DNA from: a bacterium
GTDB taxonomy: Bacteria; Actinomycetota; Acidimicrobiia; Acidimicrobiales; CATQHL01
Direction: 5' to 3'
NCBI GenBank assembly: GCA_028819945.1
Contig: JAPPKQ010000375.1
Coordinates: 1-5,263 of the forward strand
DNA length: 5,263 nt
The translations under genes were made by a program, and so were the position numbers. The notes beneath the pieces are model-generated. The model was given only the letters and a program-made list of their open reading frames with translations, had not been told where the DNA came from and ran no database searches. Below, in pieces: positions 1 through 5,263 of the stretch (position 1 is its first letter; every line of letters starts with the position of its first letter).

Positions 1-85
1 GTCCATGGTGATCCGGTACCACATCGGGCTTGAGGATCTGAGCGAACGGCTGGACGGGCTCGACCCGGCGGGCGAGGGGAACTGA
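1..85 (+). CDS. C-terminal end of an upstream tra gene (partial; TraK by position only)
   Basis: A reading frame enters from the left edge (first full codon at base 2) and ends at TGA 83-85, giving 27 visible residues that begin SMVIRYHIGLEDLSERLDGL and finish in a short Gly/Pro/Glu tail. The stretch looks like a short strand followed by a charged amphipathic helix. The stop lies only 3 bases before the traB ATG, and the traB ribosome binding site lies inside this frame, which supports a real, co-translated gene. In F-type transfer operons the gene just before traB is usually traK, the secretin-like core component. That is inference from position: the visible tail has no TraK motif I can recognise, and another small tra protein is possible. 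Confidence 0.62.
   Translation, partial: SMVIRYHIGLEDLSERLDGLDPAGEGN
74..80 (+). promoter_or_regulatory. Ribosome binding site of traB
   Basis: GAGGGGA lies 8 bases before the ATG at 89, inside the last codons of the preceding gene. A second purine run (GAGGG, 84-88) abuts the ATG and is too close to act as a Shine-Dalgarno site. The arrangement supports the ATG at 89 as the start and suggests coupling to translation of the upstream gene. Confidence 0.5.
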
Positions 86-88
86 GGG

Positions 89-1267
89 ATGGCGCTACCG
101 AACTGGGCGAGCGGCGCGGCGGAGTGGGCCAAGGGGCACAGGGCGCAGGCCGTCGCGATCGGCGCGGGGGCGCTGGTGGTGATGGTGTTCCTGTTCTCCG
201 GCGGCGAGGGTCCGGGAACGGTCGACCAGGGGCCGGCTGAGGACGACCTGTTCAGCGCCGGCGCCCTGCCGGAAGACGCGACAACGGCCGGGGCGCTGCA
301 ATCCATGCAGGCGCGCATGACGTCGCTGGAACTCATCATCGGCAGGCACAGGGAGCGCGACACGCAACTGGAGCAGGCGCTGCGGGACCAGGTGGCGATG
401 CTGTCGACGCAGATGAAGGACCAGGAACGCGCCTACACGGACCAGCTTGAGGCGGCGCTGGAACAAGCCATCGCCCTGGCGCGGCAGACCGAGCGGCAGG
501 CGGAAGAAGCGGCGCTGGCCCACCTGCCGCCGCCGGTGCCGACATTGCGCATCCTGCGTCCGGGCGGGGGGCCTGGGGCGTCAGGCCAGCCGGCTGCACA
601 GCCACCGGCGCCCGCGCCGGTGCCGGGCGCCGGTGGGCGGGAAGAGGCGTGGGTGCGGCTGCCGCTGGGATCGACGGTGACGGGCGAGCTGCTGACGGGA
701 GCCTTCGCGACCAAGGCGCGGGGCGACGCGCTGCCGGTGCTGATGCAGCTCAGGAGTGCGTTCGCCGGGCCAAACGACACGGAGATCCCGCTTGAGGACT
801 GCCTGCTGATCGGCAAGGCGACGGCGGACATTTCGAGCGTGCGGGCGCGGGTGGAGGCGGTGAGCCTGTCGTGCGTGCTGCCGGACGGCACGGCCTTCGA
901 GCGCCAGGTGAAGGGCTACTTCACCGGCGAGGACGGCACCCTGGGGGTGCCGGGGCGCTGGGAGTTCAGGAGCGGCCGCTGGCTCGCGAACCTGCTGTCG
1001 GCGATGGGCACCACGGCAGCCGGCCTCTACGCCGACGTGGCGATCGCGCAGGAAATCGGGGGGACGAACGCCATTCTGGGCGGTATCAGCACCTCCGACG
1101 TGACGGACCGCATCCAGGAGTTCTTCCTGGCTCGCGCCGAGGAGATTCTGCCGGTGGTGTGGGTGGAGAGCGGCACGCCGGTGTACGTGGTGATGCTGGA
1201 GGGCCTGACGATCGAGGGGCTGCCGGCGGAGGAGATGTATCCGACGGCGGCGTCGGTGTGGGACTGA
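89..1267 (+). CDS. traB: TraB, F-type T4SS core scaffold protein (VirB10/TrbI-like)
   Basis: TraB is the VirB10-like protein that spans inner membrane, periplasm and outer membrane and links the TraK/TraV outer-membrane complex to the inner-membrane machinery. Seen in the 392 residues: a short cytoplasmic N-terminus, one transmembrane helix (about 19-37), an acidic spacer, a long Gln/Glu/Arg/Ala coiled coil (about 68-146), a Pro/Ala/Gly linker (about 147-183), then the folded C-terminal domain from W188. In that domain, C238 and C262 flank a GKATADISS segment, a cysteine pair that recalls other TraB proteins and could form a disulfide. Residues about 304-340 form an Ala/Gly-rich helical stretch where VirB10 proteins carry the outer-membrane 'antenna'. 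The region PVVWVESGTPVYVVMLEG (355-372) matches the usual TraB/VirB10 terminal strand. F TraB is about 475 residues, so this one is short, mainly outside the C-terminal domain. The next gene starts 2 bases after its stop. Assignment is firm at family level. Confidence 0.9.
   Translation: MALPNWASGAAEWAKGHRAQAVAIGAGALVVMVFLFSGGEGPGTVDQGPAEDDLFSAGALPEDATTAGALQSMQARMTSLELIIGRHRERDTQLEQALRDQVAMLSTQMKDQERAYTDQLEAALEQAIALARQTERQAEEAALAHLPPPVPTLRILRPGGGPGASGQPAAQPPAPAPVPGAGGREEAWVRLPLGSTVTGELLTGAFATKARGDALPVLMQLRSAFAGPNDTEIPLEDCLLIGKATADISSVRARVEAVSLSCVLPDGTAFERQVKGYFTGEDGTLGVPGRWEFRSGRWLANLLSAMGTTAAGLYADVAIAQEIGGTNAILGGISTSDVTDRIQEFFLARAEEILPVVWVESGTPVYVVMLEGLTIEGLPAEEMYPTAASVWD
602..636 (+). repeat. 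Perfect GC-rich inverted repeat (strong hairpin) inside traB
   Basis: Bases 602-614 are the exact reverse complement of 624-636, giving a 13-bp stem with 12 G:C pairs around a 9-base loop (615-623). It covers codons 172-183 of traB, the end of the Pro/Ala-rich linker just before the C-terminal domain. No T-run follows (next bases GCGGGAAG), so it is not an intrinsic terminator. Pro/Ala/Gly codons in GC-rich DNA are prone to self-complementarity, so it may be a by-product of composition; the structure itself is certain from the sequence, its role is not. Confidence 0.75.
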
Positions 1268-1269
1268 GA

Positions 1270-1650
1270 ATGGATAGAGTGCGCTGCGGTTTAATGGCGA
1301 TTGCGGTGCTGCTGGTGGTGGGCTGCTCGCCGAAGCCTTACGTCGGCGACCCACGGGACCTGCACGCGGCCATGGGATCGCGAGGCGAGCCGTTCGAGGC
1401 ACCCGCGCTGGAGGCGTCGGCGGCGGCGCTGGGCCCGGAAGCTCCGTACCTGCCGCTGGTACGGCCGCCTGATGTCCGGCGGGTGTGGGTGACGGCGCAC
1501 CTGAACGAAGAGGGCGACATGATCGCGGGCCACTGGGTGTACCTGATGCTGGAACCTTCGTCGTGGTACCTGCGGGGTTATTCGGGGCAGAGGAAGCTGG
1601 AACTGAAACTGCCGGCGCGGGTGCCCGTGCAAGGAGCGAAGGAGAAGTGA
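1270..1650 (+). CDS. traV: TraV, outer-membrane lipoprotein of the T4SS core (VirB7-like)
   Basis: TraV is a small lipoprotein that joins TraK and TraB at the outer membrane. The ATG at 1270 gives 126 residues with a classic lipoprotein signal: basic n-region (R3, R5), hydrophobic core (about 8-17) and lipobox V-V-G-C with the lipidated Cys at C19. Residues 72-99 (VWVTAHLNEEGDMIAGHWVY, then LMLEPSSW) fit the C-terminal TraV signature as I remember it from F (an IAPY..N/D...HQPS...F.IKPSAW pattern). The mature protein has no other cysteine. F TraV is about 171 residues, so this version is shorter between the lipid anchor and the signature, but has about 27 basic residues after it. The frame is open far upstream of 1270, but the signal peptide and the position 2 bases after the traB stop fix the start; an ATG at 1294 would remove the n-region. 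Only a weak GGGA (1260-1263) precedes it, so translation probably depends on coupling with traB. Confidence 0.85.
   Translation: MDRVRCGLMAIAVLLVVGCSPKPYVGDPRDLHAAMGSRGEPFEAPALEASAAALGPEAPYLPLVRPPDVRRVWVTAHLNEEGDMIAGHWVYLMLEPSSWYLRGYSGQRKLELKLPARVPVQGAKEK
1631..1644 (+). promoter_or_regulatory. Tandem ribosome binding site of traC
   Basis: AAGGAG occurs twice, at 1631-1636 and 1639-1644, in the last codons of traV. The second copy lies 9 bases before the traC ATG at 1654 and is the likely Shine-Dalgarno site. The traV stop (1648-1650) sits between it and the start, so the two genes are probably translationally coupled. Confidence 0.65.
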
Positions 1651-1653
1651 GCG

Positions 1654-4233
1654 ATGGCTGAGATCGCCCAGGAAGACCACCGACCGTTCGCGTCGCTGCT
1701 GCCGCACGGGCCGGTGGTGGGCGACCCGTCGGACGGCATCCTCTTGCTGCAGGAGCCGAAGTACCCCAAGGGCGCCGGCCTTGGGTGCGTGTGGAAGGTG
1801 ACGCCCAGGAACGTCGGCGCCATCTCGGACGCCGCGGTGGAACAGATGGCCATGGTGCTCCAGGGGCTCTTCCGCAGCCTGGTCCCGGGGACGGCGATCC
1901 AGGTGATCATGCACATGGCGCCGACCGACCGGGTGGAGCGGTGGTCGGACTTCCGCAAGGACGCGCCGGACGTGTACAGCCTGAACGAGTTCCAGGAAGC
2001 CAACATGAAGGAGGGCATGGCGCACGCCGACGGCGCGAAGCGCTGGCGGCTGCGCGACACCACGACGCTGATGACGGCGCGGCTGTCGGCGCCGATCCCC
2101 GACCTCGGACGCCGGCAGCGCGGCCTGTCGCTGTTCCGTTCCGAACAGAAGCTGCTGCGCCACCTGAACCGGGTGACCGAAACGGTGCTGGCGCGGGTGG
2201 CCGAGGAGTTGGAAGAGCTGCGCATGCTGTGCGAGAGCGTGCTGGACATGGCGGGCGTCGGGCACGAGCGGCTGGACTGCGCCGGCATCCAGCGGGAGGT
2301 GGCACGGCTGCTGCAGCCGTGGCAGCGCGAGGCGCGCTGCTACGACGACGAGCTGCCGATGCGCGAGCAGGTGCTGAGCGTGCCGGCGCGCACGACGCAA
2401 CAGGGAGCGTGGGTATTCGGGCCCGACGAAACGGTTACCGAGGGCGAGCGGGAATGGGAGGCGCGGGTGATGTCGCTGCAGCAGGCGCCGCCGCGCACTT
2501 ATCCGGGGATGCTGTCGAGCCTGCACGCGCCGCGTGATACCGAGCCGTTCGCGCCGTGGGAGTCGCTACCCGACACGCCGCTGACCCTGGTCACCCAGGT
2601 GGGCGTGCCGGACCAGGAGGACGAGCGCTCGATGCTGCGGCAGAAGAGAAATTTCGCCTACATCCAGCGCAACAACCTGTTCGGCGAGGAAGACCCGGAG
2701 AAGCGGCAGCTGCGCCAGGACCTGGACGCCATGATGCGCGACACGACCTCGCACATCCTGCACACGCGGGTGCATCTGGTGCTGTGGGGCAAGGCGGGCC
2801 GTTCGATGGCGTCGACGTTCTCGGTCATCACGCAGGCAGGCCGCCGGGTGGGCCTGGAGTTCATGCCGGAGGCGATCATCGGCAACCAGCTCTTCCTGCA
2901 GTGCCTGCCGCTGGGCCTGAACCTGAAGTATCCGAGGGAACAGATGCTGCGGCGCTCGCGGCGCATCCCGGCCATTTCGGCGGCGCACCTGCTGCCGCTG
3001 TACGGCGACTACACCGGCAGCGCGACGCCGGCGCAGCTTTATACCAACGCGCGCGGCGAGGCGGTGTGCGTCGACTTCTTCGACCGCCCGCTGCCGCACA
3101 CCATCGTCGCCGGCATGTCACGGTCGGGCAAATCCTTCCTCGTGAACCATCTCATCCAGCAGGTCCTGCCCCTCGGCGCCTCGGTGTGCATCCTCGACCG
3201 CTGGGCGTCGTACGACACGACGACGGAGGTCTACAAGGGCGAGTACGTCGCCATCGAGCTGGACAAGCCGATCTGCTTCAACCCCTTTGCGGGCGACCTG
3301 CAACAGGAGCACCGGACGTTCCTGGTGGCGCTGATCGACCAGATGGCCTCCGGCGTCACCGGACGCGACGCGGGGGGTTTCGGACAGGAGCAGAAGGCGG
3401 TGTGCGACACCGCGCTGCAGGCGTTTGCGGAGTGGCAGGCGGAGAACCGGCCGGGCGAGGAGCCGGTGCTGCGGGACTTCTACAACCTGCTGCGCGATCC
3501 GCCGTTCGAGGACGAGGGCATCGGGCGCGGCATCGCGCTGCGGCTGGCGCAGTATGTTGGCAAGGGGGCGTACGCCGGCTTCGTCGACGGCAGGAACGAG
3601 CTCGACATGAGCAACAACCTGACGGTGTTCGAGCTCGCCGGCCTGGACAAGGCGAAGGACCTGCAATCGGTGCTGCTGCTGTGCCTCATGTACCGCCTGA
3701 TGAAGTACATCACCAACCCGGCGGCGCGGCAGCAGCGGAAGTACCTGATCCTCGACGAGGCGTGGGCCTTGCTGAAGCAGGAGAGCGCCGCGGCCTTTCT
3801 CGAAGAAGCGGCCAGGGCGCTGGCGCGGTTCCGGTGCTGCGCCATGTTCATGACGCAGCAGGTATCGGACTTCGACTCTCCGGCGGCGCAGGCGGTCAAG
3901 AACAATAGTAGCAACTACGTGCTGCTGCAACAGAACCCGGAGCAGATCGGCATCATCAGGGAGGTGTTCGACCTGACGGAGCAGGAGGTGCGGCTGCTGT
4001 CGAAGGTGCACGTGCGGCCGACGTGGGGCGAGGCGTTCCTGTGGCAGCCGGACGGCTCGGGGGGAATCATCCGCCTGGTGCCCGACCCGTTCCTGCGCTG
4101 GCTGGCGAGCCAGAAGCCGCACGAGCGCGGCGCCAGGGAGAAGCTGAAGGCCGAGCTGGGCGGCGACCTGATGGGCGCGGTGTCGCAACTGGCGCGCGAT
4201 TACCCGCTGGGGATGCCGCAACTGGCGGCGTAG
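1654..4233 (+). CDS. traC: TraC, F-type T4SS assembly ATPase (VirB4-like)
   Basis: TraC is the membrane-associated cytoplasmic ATPase needed for pilus assembly and transfer; it works at the inner-membrane base of the channel. The 859 residues are close to F TraC (about 875). The N-terminal half (about 1-470) is the TraC/VirB4 N-terminal domain and ends in a segment around HLLPLYGDYTGS that precedes the nucleotide-binding domain, as in the family. The ATPase half carries Walker A GMSRSGKS (487-494, K493, S494), an ICFNPFAG segment (540-547) as in VirB4/TraC proteins, Walker B KYLILDEAW (696-704, D701, E702), a FMTQQV motif (732-737) and NNSSNYVLLQQN (750-761), all in the expected order. No frameshift or missing key residue is seen. 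The P-loop has R490 where F TraC has a small residue. The TAG stop is embedded in the ribosome binding site of the next gene. I see neither a traR-like gene nor a traA or dsbC gene between traV and traC. Confidence 0.95.
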   Translation: MAEIAQEDHRPFASLLPHGPVVGDPSDGILLLQEPKYPKGAGLGCVWKVTPRNVGAISDAAVEQMAMVLQGLFRSLVPGTAIQVIMHMAPTDRVERWSDFRKDAPDVYSLNEFQEANMKEGMAHADGAKRWRLRDTTTLMTARLSAPIPDLGRRQRGLSLFRSEQKLLRHLNRVTETVLARVAEELEELRMLCESVLDMAGVGHERLDCAGIQREVARLLQPWQREARCYDDELPMREQVLSVPARTTQQGAWVFGPDETVTEGEREWEARVMSLQQAPPRTYPGMLSSLHAPRDTEPFAPWESLPDTPLTLVTQVGVPDQEDERSMLRQKRNFAYIQRNNLFGEEDPEKRQLRQDLDAMMRDTTSHILHTRVHLVLWGKAGRSMASTFSVITQAGRRVGLEFMPEAIIGNQLFLQCLPLGLNLKYPREQMLRRSRRIPAISAAHLLPLYGDYTGSATPAQLYTNARGEAVCVDFFDRPLPHTIVAGMSRSGKSFLVNHLIQQVLPLGASVCILDRWASYDTTTEVYKGEYVAIELDKPICFNPFAGDLQQEHRTFLVALIDQMASGVTGRDAGGFGQEQKAVCDTALQAFAEWQAENRPGEEPVLRDFYNLLRDPPFEDEGIGRGIALRLAQYVGKGAYAGFVDGRNELDMSNNLTVFELAGLDKAKDLQSVLLLCLMYRLMKYITNPAARQQRKYLILDEAWALLKQESAAAFLEEAARALARFRCCAMFMTQQVSDFDSPAAQAVKNNSSNYVLLQQNPEQIGIIREVFDLTEQEVRLLSKVHVRPTWGEAFLWQPDGSGGIIRLVPDPFLRWLASQKPHERGAREKLKAELGGDLMGAVSQLARDYPLGMPQLAA

Positions 4234-4240
4234 GAGGAAG
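4232..4240 (+). promoter_or_regulatory. Strong ribosome binding site overlapping the traC stop
   Basis: AGGAGGAAG is an almost ideal Shine-Dalgarno sequence that begins within the TAG stop of traC. It lies 5 bases before GTG 4243 and 8 before TTG 4246; the first ATG in frame (4258) is 20 bases away. This decides for a non-ATG start of the following gene and indicates coupling to traC. Confidence 0.75.
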
Positions 4241-4242
4241 GC

Positions 4243-5263
4243 GTGTTGCGCAAGCATATGGGCAGGCTGCTGATCGTGGCGGCGGGCGGCGGGTGTCTGG
4301 CGGTGCTGATCTTCGTGGTGCCGCCGATGATGGACGAACCGGCGCCGCCCGCGACGCAGGACGGGATGGCGGCGGAGGTTCAGGGGACTGACGCGTCGCA
4401 GGGCGATGAGGCGGAGCCTGATGCCGTGATGCGGGGTCCGTCGCCGCTGGTGGGCGTGTGGAACGACGGCCGGGAAGGGGCGGTGTCGTTCCGTGCGGCG
4501 GAGTGGGAGGCTGACGGACCCCCGGAGCCGGTGGAAGCAATTGCCGTGCATGAAGGCGGGCTGCCGCAGGTGCTCAGCGAGCAGGATGTGGCTGAGGCCA
4601 GGGCGGCGTTGGAGGGAGAGGAACCGGAAGCGGACGTGGCCGTCGAGCCGGGCGCGGCGGGAGAGAGTGAGCAAGGAGCCATGGTGCCGGATTCCGGGGA
4701 AGATGCAGTGTCCGATCCAGTCGCCGCTCCGGTGCCGGAATCGACGAAGGTCCCGGATTCCGGGGCCGGCGAAACGGATATGGAGGACAAGGGGGGAAGC
4801 GAGGGCCGCTTGACCGTTGCGCCGGCGCCGGACGACGAGGCGAGAGAAGAGGAACTGGAGGCCATGATTCGCGCGGTGGTTCGGGCCGTGGTGTCGGAAT
4901 CGGAGGTATCGGAGGAAACGGAGGATGACGGCACAGCGGAGAACGGGGCAGAGCTTCCGGCGCGGAGAGGCGAGTTCGACGTGCCGGTGTACCTGGATTC
5001 TCGGGCGCCGCGGGAAGTCTCCCAACCCTCCGGGGGGGTTCCGGAATCGGCGGCGCCCGAGGCGGCGCAGGCCGGGAATGCGCAACACGGCCTGTCGCTG
5101 CGCGCGGAGCGGGCGGGGGTAATCGTGCCGGGCACCTTGCGCGGGGTGATGGGCTACCGGCTGCCGCTGGTGAGCCGCCAGGAGGTGCCGGACCAGATCG
5201 TGTCGGGGGTGCTCATTCCGGCGCATACGACCTTCGTGATCCTGGAGCAGGGCGCTTGGGAAC
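4243..5263 (+). CDS. Unrecognised membrane-anchored acidic protein downstream of traC (3' end outside window)
   Basis: The frame is open from GTG 4243 to the window edge (340 residues visible, no stop); TTG 4246 is an equally possible start. Visible order: basic N-terminus (RKHMGR), one transmembrane helix (about 9-26), then about 210 residues rich in Glu, Asp, Ala, Gly, Pro and Val with few Lys/Arg, typical of a disordered acidic segment. From about 243 the sequence becomes ordered: GEFDVPVYLDSRAPREV (243-259), then a Gly/Val/Ile-rich stretch from V293 (VIVPGTLRGVMGYRLPLV, then VLIPAHTTFVILEQG at 323-337). An N-in, C-out topology would place the acidic part and the folded end in the periplasm. 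C18 lies in the helix and the context (GGGC) is not a good lipobox. Gene position equals F trbI or SXT trhF, but it resembles neither TrbI (about 128 residues) nor a signal peptidase. The GVLIPAHTTF segment recalls the VLIPAGS strand of VirB10/TrbI proteins, which is only a hint. A T4SS accessory or periplasmic-spanning role is inferred from context. Confidence 0.8.
   Translation, partial: MLRKHMGRLLIVAAGGGCLAVLIFVVPPMMDEPAPPATQDGMAAEVQGTDASQGDEAEPDAVMRGPSPLVGVWNDGREGAVSFRAAEWEADGPPEPVEAIAVHEGGLPQVLSEQDVAEARAALEGEEPEADVAVEPGAAGESEQGAMVPDSGEDAVSDPVAAPVPESTKVPDSGAGETDMEDKGGSEGRLTVAPAPDDEAREEELEAMIRAVVRAVVSESEVSEETEDDGTAENGAELPARRGEFDVPVYLDSRAPREVSQPSGGVPESAAPEAAQAGNAQHGLSLRAERAGVIVPGTLRGVMGYRLPLVSRQEVPDQIVSGVLIPAHTTFVILEQGAWE
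4687..4765 (+). repeat. Short direct and inverted repeats in the acidic segment
   Basis: The 13-base sequence CCGGATTCCGGGG occurs at 4687-4699 and again at 4753-4765, 66 bases apart and so in the same frame, coding Pro-Asp-Ser-Gly both times. Between them CCGGAATC (4735-4742) is the reverse complement of GATTCCGG (4756-4763), allowing an 8-bp hairpin with a 13-base loop. The protein shows the matching VPDSG / VPES / VPDSG pattern, with a further VPES near 5039. This suggests expansion of the linker by short duplications. Confidence 0.55.
4899..4925 (+). repeat. 9-base tandem repeat (three imperfect copies) in the acidic segment
   Basis: ATCGGAGGT (4899-4907), ATCGGAGGA (4908-4916) and AACGGAGGA (4917-4925) stand in tandem; each differs from the next by one or two bases. 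The unit is three codons long, so copy-number changes keep the frame and only alter the length of the Ser/Thr-Glu-Val/Glu/Asp run. Each unit also carries GGAGG, giving three Shine-Dalgarno-like sites spaced exactly 9 bases apart within the coding region. Confidence 0.6.

Noticed and set aside
562..578. G-quadruplex in the traB linker
   Set aside because: Only three G-runs (3, 6 and 4 bases) stand close together; a fourth tract is available only by splitting the six-base run, and Gly codons in GC-rich DNA explain it.
602..640. Intrinsic terminator at the traB hairpin
   Set aside because: No T-run follows the stem, and it sits in the middle of an intact coding frame whose downstream half is conserved.
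871..1269. Upstream extension of the traV frame into traB
   Set aside because: The frame is open but overlaps the conserved C-terminal domain of TraB and encodes Gly/Arg-rich sequence; the lipoprotein signal only makes sense with the start at 1270.
1291..2526. Reverse-strand ORF (411 codons) opposite traV and the start of traC
   Set aside because: Arg/His/Gln-rich composition with no domain or signal; it runs across two well-supported plus-strand genes and their junction.
2556..3908. Plus-strand ORF (450 codons) in a second frame within traC
   Set aside because: Gly/Ala/Arg/Pro-rich shadow; the Walker A and B motifs and full-length TraC are in the other frame.
4243..4300. Lipoprotein signal on the post-traC protein (Cys at residue 18)
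   Set aside because: The residues before the cysteine are Gly-Gly-Gly, lacking the usual Leu/Val at -3, and the hydrophobic stretch continues past the cysteine as a membrane helix.
3118..5226. Very long reverse-strand ORF (702 codons) across the traC 3' half and the following gene
   Set aside because: Its product is a low-complexity Arg/His/Pro/Leu-rich sequence typical of antisense frames in GC-rich DNA. The plus strand here holds the unmistakable ATPase motifs of TraC and then a gene with a strong ribosome binding site and membrane anchor.
1..5263. CRISPR arrays, tRNA/rRNA genes, insertion sequences, promoters between genes
   Set aside because: Read for on both strands; no spaced repeats, cloverleaf, transposase motifs or terminal repeats seen, and the intergenic gaps of 2-9 bases leave no room for promoters or terminators.

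Overview
The window is a compact, single-strand (+) block of conjugative type IV secretion (T4SS) genes of the F (TraB/TraV/TraC) lineage. The order is: 3' end of an unidentified gene (traK by position only), traB, traV, traC, then the open 5' part of an acidic membrane-anchored protein I do not recognise. It is GC-rich, with strong G/C preference at third codon positions. This, with F-type outer-membrane core components including a lipoprotein, points to a plasmid or integrative conjugative element in a high-GC Gram-negative bacterium. A gamma- or betaproteobacterium is most likely, but the genus cannot be read from the sequence.

Layout: 1-85 is the C-terminus of the upstream gene. 89-1267 is traB, the VirB10-like scaffold with an N-terminal membrane anchor, coiled coil, Pro-rich linker and C-terminal core domain. 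1270-1650 is traV, a short VirB7-like lipoprotein. 1654-4233 is traC, the VirB4-like ATPase with intact Walker A and B. 4243-5263 is an ORF still open at the window edge: one N-terminal transmembrane helix, about 210 residues of acidic low-complexity sequence, then a more ordered region. Gaps between genes are 2-9 bases and no promoter or terminator is visible, so the block reads as the interior of one polycistronic, translationally coupled operon. There is no gene-free stretch over 300 bases.

Functionally, TraB and TraV (with TraK) form the envelope-spanning core channel, and TraC is the cytoplasmic ATPase that drives pilus assembly at its inner-membrane base. The gene after traC occupies the place held by trbI in F and trhF in SXT-like elements but resembles neither as I know them. 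It is the most interesting object in the window. Other observations are a very strong perfect hairpin inside the traB linker codons, in-frame short repeats in the acidic gene, and an unusually reduced TraV. Everything else is ordinary conjugation machinery.
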